Assembly (NCBI RefSeq): GCF_014904815.1
Contig: NZ_JACZFR010000037.1
Location: 62,001 to 126,000 of the forward strand
Length of the DNA stretch: 64,000 nucleotides
Origin: Microbulbifer taiwanensis
GTDB lineage: Bacteria; Pseudomonadota; Gammaproteobacteria; Pseudomonadales; Cellvibrionaceae
Direction of reading: 5' to 3'
The notes under the pieces were generated by a model that had not been told where the DNA came from, did no database searches, and saw only the letters and a program-made list of their open reading frames with translations. Made by a program: the position numbers and the translations under genes. Numbering within the stretch: the first letter of the stretch is position 1; each line of letters begins with the position of its first letter. Positions 1-9,142 of this stretch are shown piece by piece.

Positions 1-2
1 CG

Positions 3-725
3 GCGCGTATCCATTACGATCGCGCGCGCCGTACCCTGGAGGTGCTGCTCGGGCGCTACCCGGCGGCGGAGATTCGCTCTGCGGCCCAGTATCCGCCTCT
101 ACCGCCACCGGTCGCCGCGGGCTTGCCGGCCACGCTGTTGGAACGGCGCCCGGATATCCTCGCCGCCGAATACCTGGTGCTGGCGGCTTTCCGCAAGCAG
201 GAGGCGGCGCGGCTGGCGCTGTTGCCGGATTTCGGGTTGTCACTCACCGCCGAGCGCCTGGGCGACCACTTGCTCAAAGTACTGCGCCTGAGCCCCTATC
301 GCGCCTCTGCGGAGATTGGGGCAACCATCCCCATCTACGAAGGTGGCGCTCTCTGTGCCTACCTGAATATCGCAACCGCCGAACAGGCAGAGGCGGTAGC
401 CAACTACGGCAGCGTGGTGCTGAACGCCTTCCGCGAAGTGGAAAACGCCCTCGCCAGCGAGGCGTTGCTGGCGCGGCAGCTGGAGTACGCGCAGCGCGCA
501 CTGGCGGACCGCACCAGGGCAGTGGAGATCGCGACCGTGCAGTATCGGGCGGGCAAGCGGGACCTGTTGTGGGTGGAGGAGCTGCAGGCAGAGCAGATTC
601 TCGTGGAGGCCAATGTGATCCAGCTGCGCAACGCCCAGGTCGCCAACCGCATCCGTCTGCACCTGGCGCTCGGCGGCAATTTCGAGGCGCCCCCGGCGGC
701 CCCGGCACCGGAGAGTGGCAAATGA
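3..725 (+). CDS. Outer-membrane efflux protein, TolC/NodT family (5' truncated)
   Basis: This is the C-terminal part of an outer-membrane channel subunit for an RND-type (or similar) tripartite efflux pump. The reading frame is open from the window edge, so the start, signal peptide and any lipobox lie outside. The visible text is typical of the NodT lineage: TLEVLLGRYPAAEI, then LPPPVAAGLPATLLERRPDI, then the helical repeats ending with AFREVENALAS and VQYRAGKRDLLWVEELQAEQ. The gene overlaps the next start by 4 bases (ATGA), which suggests translational coupling. The family assignment is strong; the pump and substrate cannot be told from this fragment. Confidence 0.9.
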   Translation, partial: ARIHYDRARRTLEVLLGRYPAAEIRSAAQYPPLPPPVAAGLPATLLERRPDILAAEYLVLAAFRKQEAARLALLPDFGLSLTAERLGDHLLKVLRLSPYRASAEIGATIPIYEGGALCAYLNIATAEQAEAVANYGSVVLNAFREVENALASEALLARQLEYAQRALADRTRAVEIATVQYRAGKRDLLWVEELQAEQILVEANVIQLRNAQVANRIRLHLALGGNFEAPPAAPAPESGK

Positions 726-1183
726 CATCGCAAGCCGACCGGCAGATCGGCAGGCGCCGCTGGCGCCGGGTGTTCGGTGTCGCCCTGCTGCTGGCCGCCG
801 GCGTATTCCTTTTTCATACCGCGGTGCTGTTGGAGGTGGCCCGCCACCTGTCGGGGGCGCACAGCTGGCTGACCCGCGAATATGGCGCGGCGAATGCCGG
901 CCGGATCCTGGTACCGGTCTGCTTCTTCGTCCTCTTCCTGACTCATATGATCGAGGCCTTTGTCTGGGGTCTGTTCCTCAGGCGCAAGAAGCTGGTGAGC
1001 AGCCTGACCGAGGGTATCTACTTTTCCAGCAGTTCGATTACCGCGCTGGGCTACGGGGATGTGGTCCTGCAGTCGCCCTGGCGGGTGCTGGGGCCGCTGG
1101 TGGCCATCAACGGCCTGTTGATGTTCGGATGCTCGACGGCTTTTCTGTTCCTGGTGCTGGAGAAGGTCTGGGCGCAGTTCTAG
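722..1183 (+). CDS. Small two-TM potassium channel family protein
   Basis: The 153-residue protein has two hydrophobic segments (about residues 18-38 and 62-85), a pore helix, and the K+ selectivity filter TALGYGD at about residues 107-113, followed by a last hydrophobic helix. This is the architecture of the Ion_trans_2 family of simple bacterial K+ channels. No cytoplasmic RCK or cyclic-nucleotide domain follows, so gating cannot be predicted. The ATG is embedded in the stop of the upstream efflux gene (ATGA). Coupling a K+ channel to an efflux outer-membrane protein is unusual and may only reflect shared transcription. Confidence 0.85.
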   Translation: MTSQADRQIGRRRWRRVFGVALLLAAGVFLFHTAVLLEVARHLSGAHSWLTREYGAANAGRILVPVCFFVLFLTHMIEAFVWGLFLRRKKLVSSLTEGIYFSSSSITALGYGDVVLQSPWRVLGPLVAINGLLMFGCSTAFLFLVLEKVWAQF

Positions 1184-1354
1184 GAACTGACCCCGACTCC
1201 GGCACTGCCTCTCCCGATCCGTACCTTCATCTCACTTCTGCCCGCATCGCCGGACTCCATCATTCGGATATTCGTTTATTTTTATCCGGGTATATTGACG
1301 ATCATTAAAACCAGGGTAATAATAAATTATCTGGATTAAAAGAGGCCAATCACT

Positions 1355-1936
1355 ATGACAACCGAGTATGTGGCGATACACGACAAGCAACTCCTCGCCC
1401 GCGGCGACCTGGAAACCATCGTGCGCGAGACCAAGGCCATCGATGTATCCATAGAGCCCATAGTGCTGGCGCTGGACAGCTGTAGGCGCATCGAATTCAG
1501 CTGGCACGGGGATGTCGAGACGGTGCTGGGCAACCTGCCCGAACAGGGCGCAGCTGCCAGCAAGGCCGCGGCGCGGAAGAGGGGGCGGCCGAAGCTGGGA
1601 GTAACCGCGAAGGAGGTCACCCTCCTGCCGCGTCACTGGGACTGGCTCGCCAGCCAGCGCGGCGGCGCTTCCGTGACCCTGCGCCGTCTCGTAGAGCAGG
1701 CGATCCGAAATGCCTCACCGGAAGAGCGCATCAGTGAGCTGCAGAACCAGCTCTACGGCCTGATGTCGATTTTCGCGGACGAGCCAGGCTTCGAGGAAGC
1801 CACGCGTGCGCTGTATCGCAACAGCCGGGTCAGCTTTGCAGCGGCCATTCAATCCTGGCCGGAAGATATCAAGGTATTAATCATGGAGAAGTTCGATGTC
1901 ATCAGTCAGCAGCACGAAGGGCAGGGCGATGCCTGA
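1355..1936 (+). CDS. DUF2239 family protein
   Basis: The 193-residue soluble protein matches the DUF2239 family by its central block: a basic stretch KAAARKRGRPKLG followed by VTAKEVTLLPRHWDWLASQ. It then has a helical C-terminal part (SPEERISELQNQLYGLMSIF). The biochemical role of the family is unknown. The basic segment could bind nucleic acid, but that is a guess. It is preceded by about 170 bases of A+T-rich sequence that probably holds its promoter, and it overlaps the following MATE gene by 8 bases, so the two are likely co-transcribed. Confidence 0.85.
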   Translation: MTTEYVAIHDKQLLARGDLETIVRETKAIDVSIEPIVLALDSCRRIEFSWHGDVETVLGNLPEQGAAASKAAARKRGRPKLGVTAKEVTLLPRHWDWLASQRGGASVTLRRLVEQAIRNASPEERISELQNQLYGLMSIFADEPGFEEATRALYRNSRVSFAAAIQSWPEDIKVLIMEKFDVISQQHEGQGDA

Positions 1937-3320
1937 CACCGCAGGCAGGAATATCTATCTGTCCGGGTCCCTGGCCTCGGTCTACGTCAGGACGGCGGCG
2001 CCCATCATCCTGATGATGCTGGTGAACGGCTCCTTCAACCTGGTGGATGCCTATTTCCTCGGTATCTATGTCGGCGCCGATGCCCTGGCGGCCGTGACCG
2101 CCATGTTTCCGGCGTTTATGCTGATCGTTGCACTGTCCACGCTGGTATCCACGGGTTTTGCCAGTGTGATGGCGCGCACGCTGGGTGCCGGCAACGGCGA
2201 GGCTGCCAGGGAGACCATCGCCCAGGCCACAACCCTTTTGCTACTGGTCTGCGGCGTCCTGGTCGGGCTTTTTGCCCTGTTTGGAAAGCCAGTGACTGCA
2301 ATGGCCAATAACGGGGTGGCTGCACTGGCGGGTATGAGTTATGAGTATATTTCGATATTGATATTCTTCTCGCCGTTGAATTTTATTCTGGCGATCAACG
2401 GCGACAGCCTGCGCTGCGAGGGGCACGTGGGGCCTATGGCCCTGGTATCCCTGTCTTCGGTACTGCTGAATGCGGTGCTGAACTACATCTTTATTGCCCA
2501 GTTGCATTGGGGCGTTGCCGGTTCTGCCTGGGGTACCGTTGCCGCCCAGGCATTGGCCCTGGCCATGGTGATCCTTTTCCGCCGCAGCCATAAGCCACAA
2601 TTGCGCCTGCCGGTGATCGGCCTTTCGCGCCGTCGTCGCTACTGGCGGGAATTCCTGGCGCTCGGGGCGCCGTCCAGCCTGACCTATATCGGCATTGCGC
2701 TCTTGTCGGCGGCAATTCTCTATAACCTGCAGCAGTGGAGCGACGGTGGCACCTATGCAGCGACGGTCGGGGCCTACGGCATCATTACCAGGCTCAATAC
2801 CTTTATCTTTCTGCCCCTGCTGGGCCTTAGCCTGGCCTTTCAGGGCATAGCCGGCAATAACCTGGGGGCCGGGGAATATGCGCGCACCAACCGTAGTGTC
2901 AAGATCGCAATCGGGGGGGCCTTTGTTTACTGCCTCCTGGCCCAGCTGCTGCTGTGGAGTCTGAAAGACAGTCTCGGAAGCTGGTTTGTCGACGATACCG
3001 CAATCATTGCCGAAGTCGGTCGCATACTGTCGGTATCGCTGCTGGCGCTGTTCCTGCTCGGGCCCCTGTTCATGGTCAGTATCTTCTTCCAGAGTATCGG
3101 CGACGCTAAAAGGGCCGGTCTGCTTGGCCTGGCCAAGACCTACCTGTTTGCTTTACCTCTGGTATTTACGCTGCCGTCACAGCTTGGTGAGTGGGGTATC
3201 TGGTTTGCGGCGCCGGTCGCCGAAGTGATGGCACTGCTGCTGACCCTGGCGGTACTGGCCCATCGGGCGCGTCGCTATCGGTATCGTCTGGGCCTGTTCT
3301 ATACTCCTGCTCACCGCTAG
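1929..3320 (+). CDS. MATE family multidrug efflux transporter
   Basis: This is a 12-helix Na+ or H+ coupled drug exporter of the MATE family (MatE domains, about residues 18-178 and 240-400), with the typical opening PIILMMLVNGSFNLVDAYFLG and long hydrophobic helices throughout. The length of about 463 residues is normal. An upstream in-frame ATG at 1896 would extend the overlap with DUF2239 to 41 bases; 1929 is preferred because the helical region begins soon after it and the overlap with the DUF2239 stop is short. The substrate cannot be read from sequence. A clear terminator hairpin follows. Confidence 0.9.
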   Translation: MPDTAGRNIYLSGSLASVYVRTAAPIILMMLVNGSFNLVDAYFLGIYVGADALAAVTAMFPAFMLIVALSTLVSTGFASVMARTLGAGNGEAARETIAQATTLLLLVCGVLVGLFALFGKPVTAMANNGVAALAGMSYEYISILIFFSPLNFILAINGDSLRCEGHVGPMALVSLSSVLLNAVLNYIFIAQLHWGVAGSAWGTVAAQALALAMVILFRRSHKPQLRLPVIGLSRRRRYWREFLALGAPSSLTYIGIALLSAAILYNLQQWSDGGTYAATVGAYGIITRLNTFIFLPLLGLSLAFQGIAGNNLGAGEYARTNRSVKIAIGGAFVYCLLAQLLLWSLKDSLGSWFVDDTAIIAEVGRILSVSLLALFLLGPLFMVSIFFQSIGDAKRAGLLGLAKTYLFALPLVFTLPSQLGEWGIWFAAPVAEVMALLLTLAVLAHRARRYRYRLGLFYTPAHR

Positions 3321-3336
3321 GACTGGGACCAATAGG

Positions 3337-3370
3337 AACTGCCGCGCGAGTCGGCGCGCCGGCAGTTTTC
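3337..3370 (+). terminator. Rho-independent terminator after the MATE gene
   Basis: An inverted repeat AACTGCCGCGCG / GCGCGCCGGCAGTT (one bulged base) is followed by a TTTTC run 17 bases after the MATE stop codon. It should end the DUF2239-MATE transcript. Confidence 0.75.
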
Positions 3371-3465
3371 TATCTGGATTCTTCAATGTCATACGCAATC
3401 TGGAGTTCGCGCTCCAGGTTTGGCGATTTCCATGCGGGCTATGGCCTGAGGCCCTGCCTGTACTT

Positions 3466-3837
3466 TCACAGAATATCCCGCAGTAAATAGACCATCAGCG
3501 CGCCTCCCAGCAGCGCGATAATGCCATTGGTGATCATGCAGAAATACAGGTTATACCCGGGGGGAGCACCAGAGGGGCTCGCCATCCTCAGGGTGCGCCG
3601 GTACTGCCAGGCCGAATACACGGCAATAAATGACGCCAGAAAGACAAAAGATATGCCGATGGAGAAAGAAATATGCCGCTGAAACTCCCGGACTTCCTCG
3701 CGATGTGTCATCTCCAGAAACATCCCAAAGCGTTCGACAAAGAAGCCGAATGTCATCAAGGAGATACTGGTGCGGTTCCAGGCGAGCAGCGTACGTTCCG
3801 CGGCAAGCAGGAAGTCTGAATCGACAGGGCCTGGCAT
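3466..3837 (-). CDS. DUF202 (YidH-like) small membrane protein
   Basis: The protein carries the family signature LLAAERTLLAWNRTSISLM near its N terminus and three hydrophobic segments, the usual DUF202 layout. Its function is unknown; DUF202 proteins are inner-membrane proteins. The ATG at 3837 (MPGPVDSDF) is chosen because the family motif follows directly; a TTG at 3873 or GTG at 3864 in the same frame is possible, and none has a strong ribosome site. The gene diverges from the Cys-rich secreted protein gene at 4037. Confidence 0.8.
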   Translation of the reverse strand: MPGPVDSDFLLAAERTLLAWNRTSISLMTFGFFVERFGMFLEMTHREEVREFQRHISFSIGISFVFLASFIAVYSAWQYRRTLRMASPSGAPPGYNLYFCMITNGIIALLGGALMVYLLRDIL

Positions 3838-4036
3838 CTTTATGGGTTCAACAATTAGTGACACAGATACCAAGTCTATCGCAACCAGATTTTATCCCGG
3901 GCGCACCGATGAGTGAGATGTCACCGGGTAAACCAGAGTCGTTTTATCGCCGAGAGCTTCCGCAGGGTGCAGCCTGGCTTACACTCAGAGATACGGAACG
4001 CAGTTTGCCGGGAGTCACTACCACAGGAGGTGGGTA

Positions 4037-5461
4037 ATGCAGCAAGTCCGTGTCGTCATCAGGACTATCTTGGCCATGCTGGTGCTCGCTGTCGTCTTCC
4101 CTGCGATATCGGCTGCCGATCCGGACGGCGAAAGCCATGCCGGGTTTCCCCCCTGGCAGGATGCAGGCAATGCCGGGCAACTCGAGGAGGCCTTCGGGCA
4201 CGGCTGGTTCCCCGACAAGAACAAGTGGTATGCCGAGCGCTACGAGCGCATTATCCTGCGTGGGGTCAGGCGCACCAGCGACATCTTCCAGGTCAACGAC
4301 GTCATGACCACGCTGTTCGGCCCGGCCTGGGCCAACATCTGGCTCGAGGGCGAAAACTTCCTGGAATGCAGCCCACCCCAGGGGCGGGATTTTTCCTATG
4401 CGCTCTGCTACTACTCCGGGCCAGAAGACCCCACCGGCCAGTCGGCGGACAACCCGGCGCTGCCGTGCACCCTGTCCCCGAGCGGCAAGCTCGCCAACTG
4501 CAAGTGCTACAAGCTGTCCACCGACCAGGTGCCGCCCAAGGTGCCCTATTTCGTCGATATACACGCAATTCTGAACAAGGACATTTATCTGAAAACCGTC
4601 GAAGCCTGCGGCGAGGACGGTTCCAAATGCGCGCCCACCACGAGTATCGAAGCGCCGGTATGCAGCTCGATCAACAGCAATCAGCTGATACCGGGCGCCG
4701 ACCTGGTGTCCGTCTTCTCGCCGGTCAAGAAGCTTGATTACTTCGCCGGTTCCACGCCCTGTAAATCGCTCTACGCCGGCTGTATGACTGCGCCCTGTTA
4801 CGACACCGGGGAGAAAGACGCCAACGGCAAGCCGCTGGTGGATTGCAGCTGCCCGATCTTCGAGGGGCCCTTCGAGATAGGGCAGGGCGCCGATCAAGGC
4901 GGCGGCAACCAGTTGCAGTGCGAACTGGGCGGCCGCAACGTCTGGTCGGCGGCGCACAACCCCAAAAGCAACAACCCGATAACACCGCAACCGCCGGCAG
5001 GTGCCTGTTTCCCCGACGCCCCACCGGACTCCGGCTGCCCGCTGTATCCCGCCGGCAGTGGCAGTGTCGACCCGAACGGCGCTGTCTGCAGGACAGTTTG
5101 CGAGGCCTACAGCGGTGATCCCGCCGCCGGGGGAGTCCAGGTTGGCTACACCTGTGACTCGGCTCTCTGCACAGCGCTTGGCCTCGGGCAGGATCTACCG
5201 TGGAGCGTCACCATGGCTGAGCGATTCGGCATTATGGGGCAGGCGTGCAATGGTGTGCAGAACCTGGACGGGCTGGAGTTGATCACCCAGGTCGAGAAGC
5301 TGGCGGGGTGCAGTTGCTGTGCGAGCCAGATCTGTGGCTGTTCCGAGGCGAATATCAGTGCGCAGACGAATAGCGAGATTATTAGGCTCAACGCGGAGCA
5401 GAGGGCTGTCGGAATCAATCCTCAGTGCGATATCAATGGCACATTATGTGGGGGACCTTAA
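4037..5461 (+). CDS. Secreted cysteine-rich protein of unknown function
   Basis: The 474-residue product begins with a Sec signal peptide (hydrophobic ILAMLVLAVVF, likely cleavage after AISAA). The mature part contains about thirty cysteines, many in close pairs such as NCKC, DCSC and the cluster AGCSCCASQICGC near the C terminus, which suggests many disulfides or metal binding. Proline, Gly and Asn rich linkers separate the Cys groups. I do not recognise the family. The start is supported by CAGGAGGTGGGTA directly before the ATG. The gene has the high G+C of the upstream core region and stands alone. Confidence 0.75.
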   Translation: MQQVRVVIRTILAMLVLAVVFPAISAADPDGESHAGFPPWQDAGNAGQLEEAFGHGWFPDKNKWYAERYERIILRGVRRTSDIFQVNDVMTTLFGPAWANIWLEGENFLECSPPQGRDFSYALCYYSGPEDPTGQSADNPALPCTLSPSGKLANCKCYKLSTDQVPPKVPYFVDIHAILNKDIYLKTVEACGEDGSKCAPTTSIEAPVCSSINSNQLIPGADLVSVFSPVKKLDYFAGSTPCKSLYAGCMTAPCYDTGEKDANGKPLVDCSCPIFEGPFEIGQGADQGGGNQLQCELGGRNVWSAAHNPKSNNPITPQPPAGACFPDAPPDSGCPLYPAGSGSVDPNGAVCRTVCEAYSGDPAAGGVQVGYTCDSALCTALGLGQDLPWSVTMAERFGIMGQACNGVQNLDGLELITQVEKLAGCSCCASQICGCSEANISAQTNSEIIRLNAEQRAVGINPQCDINGTLCGGP

Positions 5462-5583
5462 GTTTAAACTAAGCTAAATGGGGTGGGAGTCTGTAGCGAG
5501 CCTTGATGCTGGCTGTGACAGGCTTCGTCACTGGGAAGTCAGCTCAGTAACTTATCCATTGCTGCTTGTCGGGAAATCTAGCC

Positions 5584-6255
5584 ATGTTCAGAATCAAATT
5601 CTTGTATTCGATTGCGACAATACTGCTGTTTCTAGCGCAGTCCTCTTGGGCTGCATCTGAAAAGATTGGAATTGTGGTTTTCGACGGATTTCTAACCAGC
5701 GACGTAACTGCCCCAGTGGAGGTATTTGGTGCGGCTAGTAAAGAGGCATGGTTTTCTGATTATGAAGTAATTCTCATTTCTGCGACTAAGAACAAAACCA
5801 TCACTGCAGAGGAGGGGCTGACCGTCGTTGCGGACCAGACTATTTATGACGAACTGGATTTGGACGTTCTAATCGTACCGAGCGCATACAAGATGGGCCC
5901 ATTCATCAATAACTCGAACTTAATAGGTTTTATTCGTAATCAGGCCAAAGCTGCAAAGTGGATGGCAAGTAACTGTTCCGGAGCCTTTCTACTGGCGGAA
6001 GCTGGGGTGTTGGATGGTAAAAAAGCCACTACCTGGGCGGGCGGGGAAAAGGAGCTTCAGCGAGACTATCCCAAAGTTAAGGTGCAATTTGATACCAATT
6101 ATGTCGTCGATGATGGTGTAATTACTTCAAATGGAGGCCCGGTCAGCTACCAAGCTGCATTCGCTCTGCTTGAAAATCTTTCATCCAAGAAGTATGCGAC
6201 AAAGATCGCGGAAAAAATTCAATACAATCGACTAGAAAGTGCATTCACACCCTAA
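5584..6255 (+). CDS. DJ-1/PfpI family protein with signal peptide
   Basis: The protein has a class I glutamine amidotransferase-like fold: an opening EKIGIVVFDGFLTSDVTAPVE and the nucleophile-elbow motif ASNCSGAFLLAEAGVLDGKK, in which Cys at about residue 130 is the expected reactive residue. A predicted signal peptide (MFRIKFLYSIATILLFLAQ, cleavage near SWA-A) places it in the periplasm, which is less common for the family. The ATG at 5584 is chosen because it gives a clean signal peptide; a TTG at 5566 is in frame. It is the first gene of the A+T-rich stretch and converges on the MocR regulator. Glyoxalase, amidase or chaperone activity cannot be separated by sequence. Confidence 0.85.
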   Translation: MFRIKFLYSIATILLFLAQSSWAASEKIGIVVFDGFLTSDVTAPVEVFGAASKEAWFSDYEVILISATKNKTITAEEGLTVVADQTIYDELDLDVLIVPSAYKMGPFINNSNLIGFIRNQAKAAKWMASNCSGAFLLAEAGVLDGKKATTWAGGEKELQRDYPKVKVQFDTNYVVDDGVITSNGGPVSYQAAFALLENLSSKKYATKIAEKIQYNRLESAFTP

Positions 6256-6353
6256 CGATAAGGTTTCGCGGTGCAACTTGATCCGTCAGATCACTACCTG
6301 AAACCCCTGTCTGTCAGATCAATCCAGAGCTGCTTCATTTCCGAATTGCGCGG

Positions 6354-7778
6354 CTATGAAAGCAATTCAATCGTCTGTTGATAGGGGAGACGAAGTGCAG
6401 AAATCGCTTCTTCTTCGGATTTTATATTGGTATAGCCGATAACAAGTCCATAGCGCTTAACATTCTGTGCGTACCATATCGAGAGTGGTGCCACCTGTAA
6501 ATTGTAAGACTGCCAGATACTGCAAAGATCTATGTCTTTGGTTCCGCGCTTCAAGAAAGCGACAATATGCATACCGCCATCTTGAAGGGGTAAATTGAAG
6601 TAATCGCCATATACTTCTATAAGTGCTTTGTGAACCATCATTCTCCGGGACTCGTAAAGAGCGCGCATTCGCTTGAGGTGCTTGTAGAAGGTTCCCGATG
6701 AAATAAAGGATTCCAGAATCTTCTGCGGCAACAATGGGAGTCCAGTTTCTGTTATTTCTGCAGTCTCGTGAAATTTTGTGATCAGTACTTTTGGTACAAC
6801 CACATAAGCTATGCGCAGTGATGGCATGATGGTTTTACTGAATGTCCCGACATAGATGACTCGATCAAAGGTGTCGAGGCTTTTTAATGACGGAATATTT
6901 TTTCTGGAAAAATGAAATTCCCCGTCATAATCATCTTCAATTATCCAAGCCTGACGCTCTTGCGCCCAGTTCAACAATTGATGTCTCCTTGGTAAGGTCA
7001 GGCTGCTAGTAAGGGGGCTGTGATGCGAAGGTGTGGTTATTACAAACTTTGTATCACTATGCTGGGATACCAGATAGTCTACATTGATACCCTCCGAATC
7101 GACGGGAACATAATAGAGGTTTCTTATCAACCGTTTTAACAGTTTTTGACCAAAGAAGTATCCAGGTTCTTCAAATACTACTTTGTCGTTGCTCGAAGCG
7201 ATGGCCTGAAATATGAAGCTAAGGCTGGATTTATAACCACTTGTAATGTAGACCTGATCCGCTGAGCAATCTAGACCCCGGGATATATTCAGGTAACTTG
7301 CGATAGCCTGTCGAAGTGGCAGATGACCCATTACAGGTGGGTGGGTCATATCTTCACCGGTCATGGAGCGCGTGATCTTCCCAGAAAGAAGTAGCCATTT
7401 TTTGTATGGAAATTCATCCAGTGAAGGGATTCCCAGCCGAAAGAGCCCGCGATTATCTCGAAGATCTGCGATTCTATTTAGATCACTGTCTTCGAGCTCG
7501 CTTGGTAAGCCTCTCCAGGATGCCGAATTAATCACCAGGTCCGGGTTGACGATGGTCCCCTTAGGCCCCCGGCTTACCAGGTAACCTTCGCCAATCAAAA
7601 TATCATAAGCCGACTCTACGGTCTTTTTGGCAACGCCGAGTTCCTGGGCCAGATTGCGTATGGATGGCACTCGCTCGCCGGGCTTCAGATCTCCCCTGTG
7701 TATGGCGCCAGAAAACCGGTCATAAATGTCCTTGTAGCCCATTCTATGTCCTACCCAGATTCCTAGATTTTGTACCAT
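6354..7778 (-). CDS. MocR-type (GntR family) transcriptional regulator with PLP aminotransferase domain
   Basis: The N-terminal winged helix (about residues 14-80, GDLKPGERVPSIRNLAQELG then KTVESAYDILIGEGYLVSRG) is of GntR type. The rest is a fold-type I aminotransferase domain with the PLP-binding lysine in GTFSKTIMPSLR near residue 313 and the aspartate region IIEDDYDGEF. MocR regulators usually act on a divergent or neighbouring gene using an amino-acid or vitamin B6 type effector. Here the divergent neighbour is the azoreductase operon, the most likely target, with the convergent PfpI gene as a second candidate. The effector is unknown. Confidence 0.92.
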   Translation of the reverse strand: MVQNLGIWVGHRMGYKDIYDRFSGAIHRGDLKPGERVPSIRNLAQELGVAKKTVESAYDILIGEGYLVSRGPKGTIVNPDLVINSASWRGLPSELEDSDLNRIADLRDNRGLFRLGIPSLDEFPYKKWLLLSGKITRSMTGEDMTHPPVMGHLPLRQAIASYLNISRGLDCSADQVYITSGYKSSLSFIFQAIASSNDKVVFEEPGYFFGQKLLKRLIRNLYYVPVDSEGINVDYLVSQHSDTKFVITTPSHHSPLTSSLTLPRRHQLLNWAQERQAWIIEDDYDGEFHFSRKNIPSLKSLDTFDRVIYVGTFSKTIMPSLRIAYVVVPKVLITKFHETAEITETGLPLLPQKILESFISSGTFYKHLKRMRALYESRRMMVHKALIEVYGDYFNLPLQDGGMHIVAFLKRGTKDIDLCSIWQSYNLQVAPLSIWYAQNVKRYGLVIGYTNIKSEEEAISALRLPYQQTIELLS

Positions 7779-7936
7779 TAGAATATGTCATATAGCGTTA
7801 TAATTCATCACCGGACTGCTGGAAAGATCGATGACTGCTGTGAATCAAGGAGGGGCATTTATCCAAATTGAGATAAGGCGCGCTTGTCTAGTCACTTGCA
7901 GTGGATACAGGTACCGGGATCGCAACGGAGAGTAGT
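7779..7936. promoter_or_regulatory. Divergent promoter region between the MocR regulator and azoR
   Basis: This 158-bp A+T-rich spacer separates two divergent genes and must hold both promoters. A TATAAC box and the run TATATGACATATT sit close to the regulator start on the minus strand. Convincing -35/-10 pairs or a clear operator repeat could not be assigned. By analogy with other MocR systems, the regulator probably binds here. Confidence 0.45.
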
Positions 7937-8545
7937 ATGAATCTCTTACATATCAAAGTGAGCCCAAACATAAGTGCTTCTGCGTCGAGGGAAGTTTCCG
8001 ACCATCTCGTCGATAGGCTGAAATTGAAATACCCAGATATCAGTGAAAAGACTATCGATCTATCGCAAGACCCACTACCACATTTGGATGGATCTACAAT
8101 CGAGGCCTTCTTCACAAAACCAGAAGAACGGACAGAGCGGCAAAAAAATTCCGTAATACTCTCTGATCGAATGGTCGATATGTTGTTCGACAGCGACCTT
8201 CTGATCATATCGTCACCGATGTGGAATCTGGGATTGCCGTCTGTTCTGAAGGCCTGGTTTGACCATATCACCAGGGCAGGGCGGACCTTCGCGTTTACGG
8301 ATACGGGTACCAAAGTAGGACTGGTTCCAGACAAAAAGGTTTATATTGTAGTAGCCAGCGGCAGCGTCTTTTCAGGCGGCCCCTATGTCAGCCATGACCA
8401 GTTTACGCCCTACATAAAGTTCGCGCTTCAATATGTTGGTATTACCGATGTGAACTTTGTTCGAGTTGATGGAACACACGATCCGCTAACCCGCGAATGT
8501 GCTGTTCCAAAAGCAATTTCTATAGTTAATGAAATGAGTATTTAG
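7937..8545 (+). CDS. azoR: FMN-dependent NADH-azoreductase
   Basis: The 202-residue flavodoxin-fold protein starts MNLLHIKVSPNISASASREV, the phosphate-binding loop of the AzoR family, and has the flavin-contact region SSPMWNLGLPSVLKAWFDH and later VVASGSVFSGGPY. It should reduce quinones and azo compounds with NAD(P)H, protecting against electrophiles. The ATG at 7937 is preferred over an in-frame codon at 7901 because of the GGAGAG ribosome site 6 bases before it and because it matches the usual N terminus. It begins a group with the AhpD-like, TlpA-like and DsbD-like genes. Confidence 0.92.
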   Translation: MNLLHIKVSPNISASASREVSDHLVDRLKLKYPDISEKTIDLSQDPLPHLDGSTIEAFFTKPEERTERQKNSVILSDRMVDMLFDSDLLIISSPMWNLGLPSVLKAWFDHITRAGRTFAFTDTGTKVGLVPDKKVYIVVASGSVFSGGPYVSHDQFTPYIKFALQYVGITDVNFVRVDGTHDPLTRECAVPKAISIVNEMSI

Positions 8546-8558
8546 TGGAGGACTTCCA

Positions 8559-9038
8559 ATGGGCACTAGGGCAAATCATTTTGAAACCGTTCCTGACCTC
8601 ATCAAATCACTTCAAGCTGCGAGTCTTGCGCTGGAGAAAACGTCCATCGACCCGCAGATAAAGTACCTGATCGATATCAGGGCTTCCCAGCTAAATAAGT
8701 GCACATTTTGTGTGGATATGCACGTGAAGCAGGCAAAAATTAAGGGCGAAGAAGAGATTCGCCTATATCATGTGCCCGTTTGGAGGGAATCACCACTCTT
8801 TAGCGCGAAGGAAAAAGCGGCCCTCGCCCTCACCGAGGCACTTACAGATATCGCTCGAGATGGGATTGACGATGAGCTTTACGGTTATGTCTCTGAACAT
8901 TTTACGGAAAAAGAGATTTCCGAGATTACCGTTGCGATTGGCTTGATCAATATGTGGAACCGTCTGCAGATTCTTTCCGGAATGGAGCCTGGCGCTCTGG
9001 ATGAAGCCTATGGCCTCAAAAAGGCTGGTCTGAGCTAA
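8559..9038 (+). CDS. Carboxymuconolactone decarboxylase / AhpD-like protein
   Basis: The 159-residue protein carries the AhpD-type active-site motif KCTFCVDMHVKQAK, with Cys at about residues 48 and 51 and His at about 55. This is the redox-active CxxC of peroxidase-associated CMD-family proteins. It probably acts as a thiol-dependent peroxide or peroxidase-partner enzyme. The gene starts 13 bases after azoR with a strong GTGGAGGAC ribosome site, so the two are likely co-transcribed, fitting a redox-defence role. The exact substrate is not known. Confidence 0.88.
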   Translation: MGTRANHFETVPDLIKSLQAASLALEKTSIDPQIKYLIDIRASQLNKCTFCVDMHVKQAKIKGEEEIRLYHVPVWRESPLFSAKEKAALALTEALTDIARDGIDDELYGYVSEHFTEKEISEITVAIGLINMWNRLQILSGMEPGALDEAYGLKKAGLS

Positions 9039-9142
9039 TCGAATTGAGGCCGGTGGAAGCCCTCACTGGCTTCTCTTCCTGATATCTATTTGTTTAAAGG
9101 AAGATCATTGAATTTACATAGTAATACACTAGGAGAGTTTCT

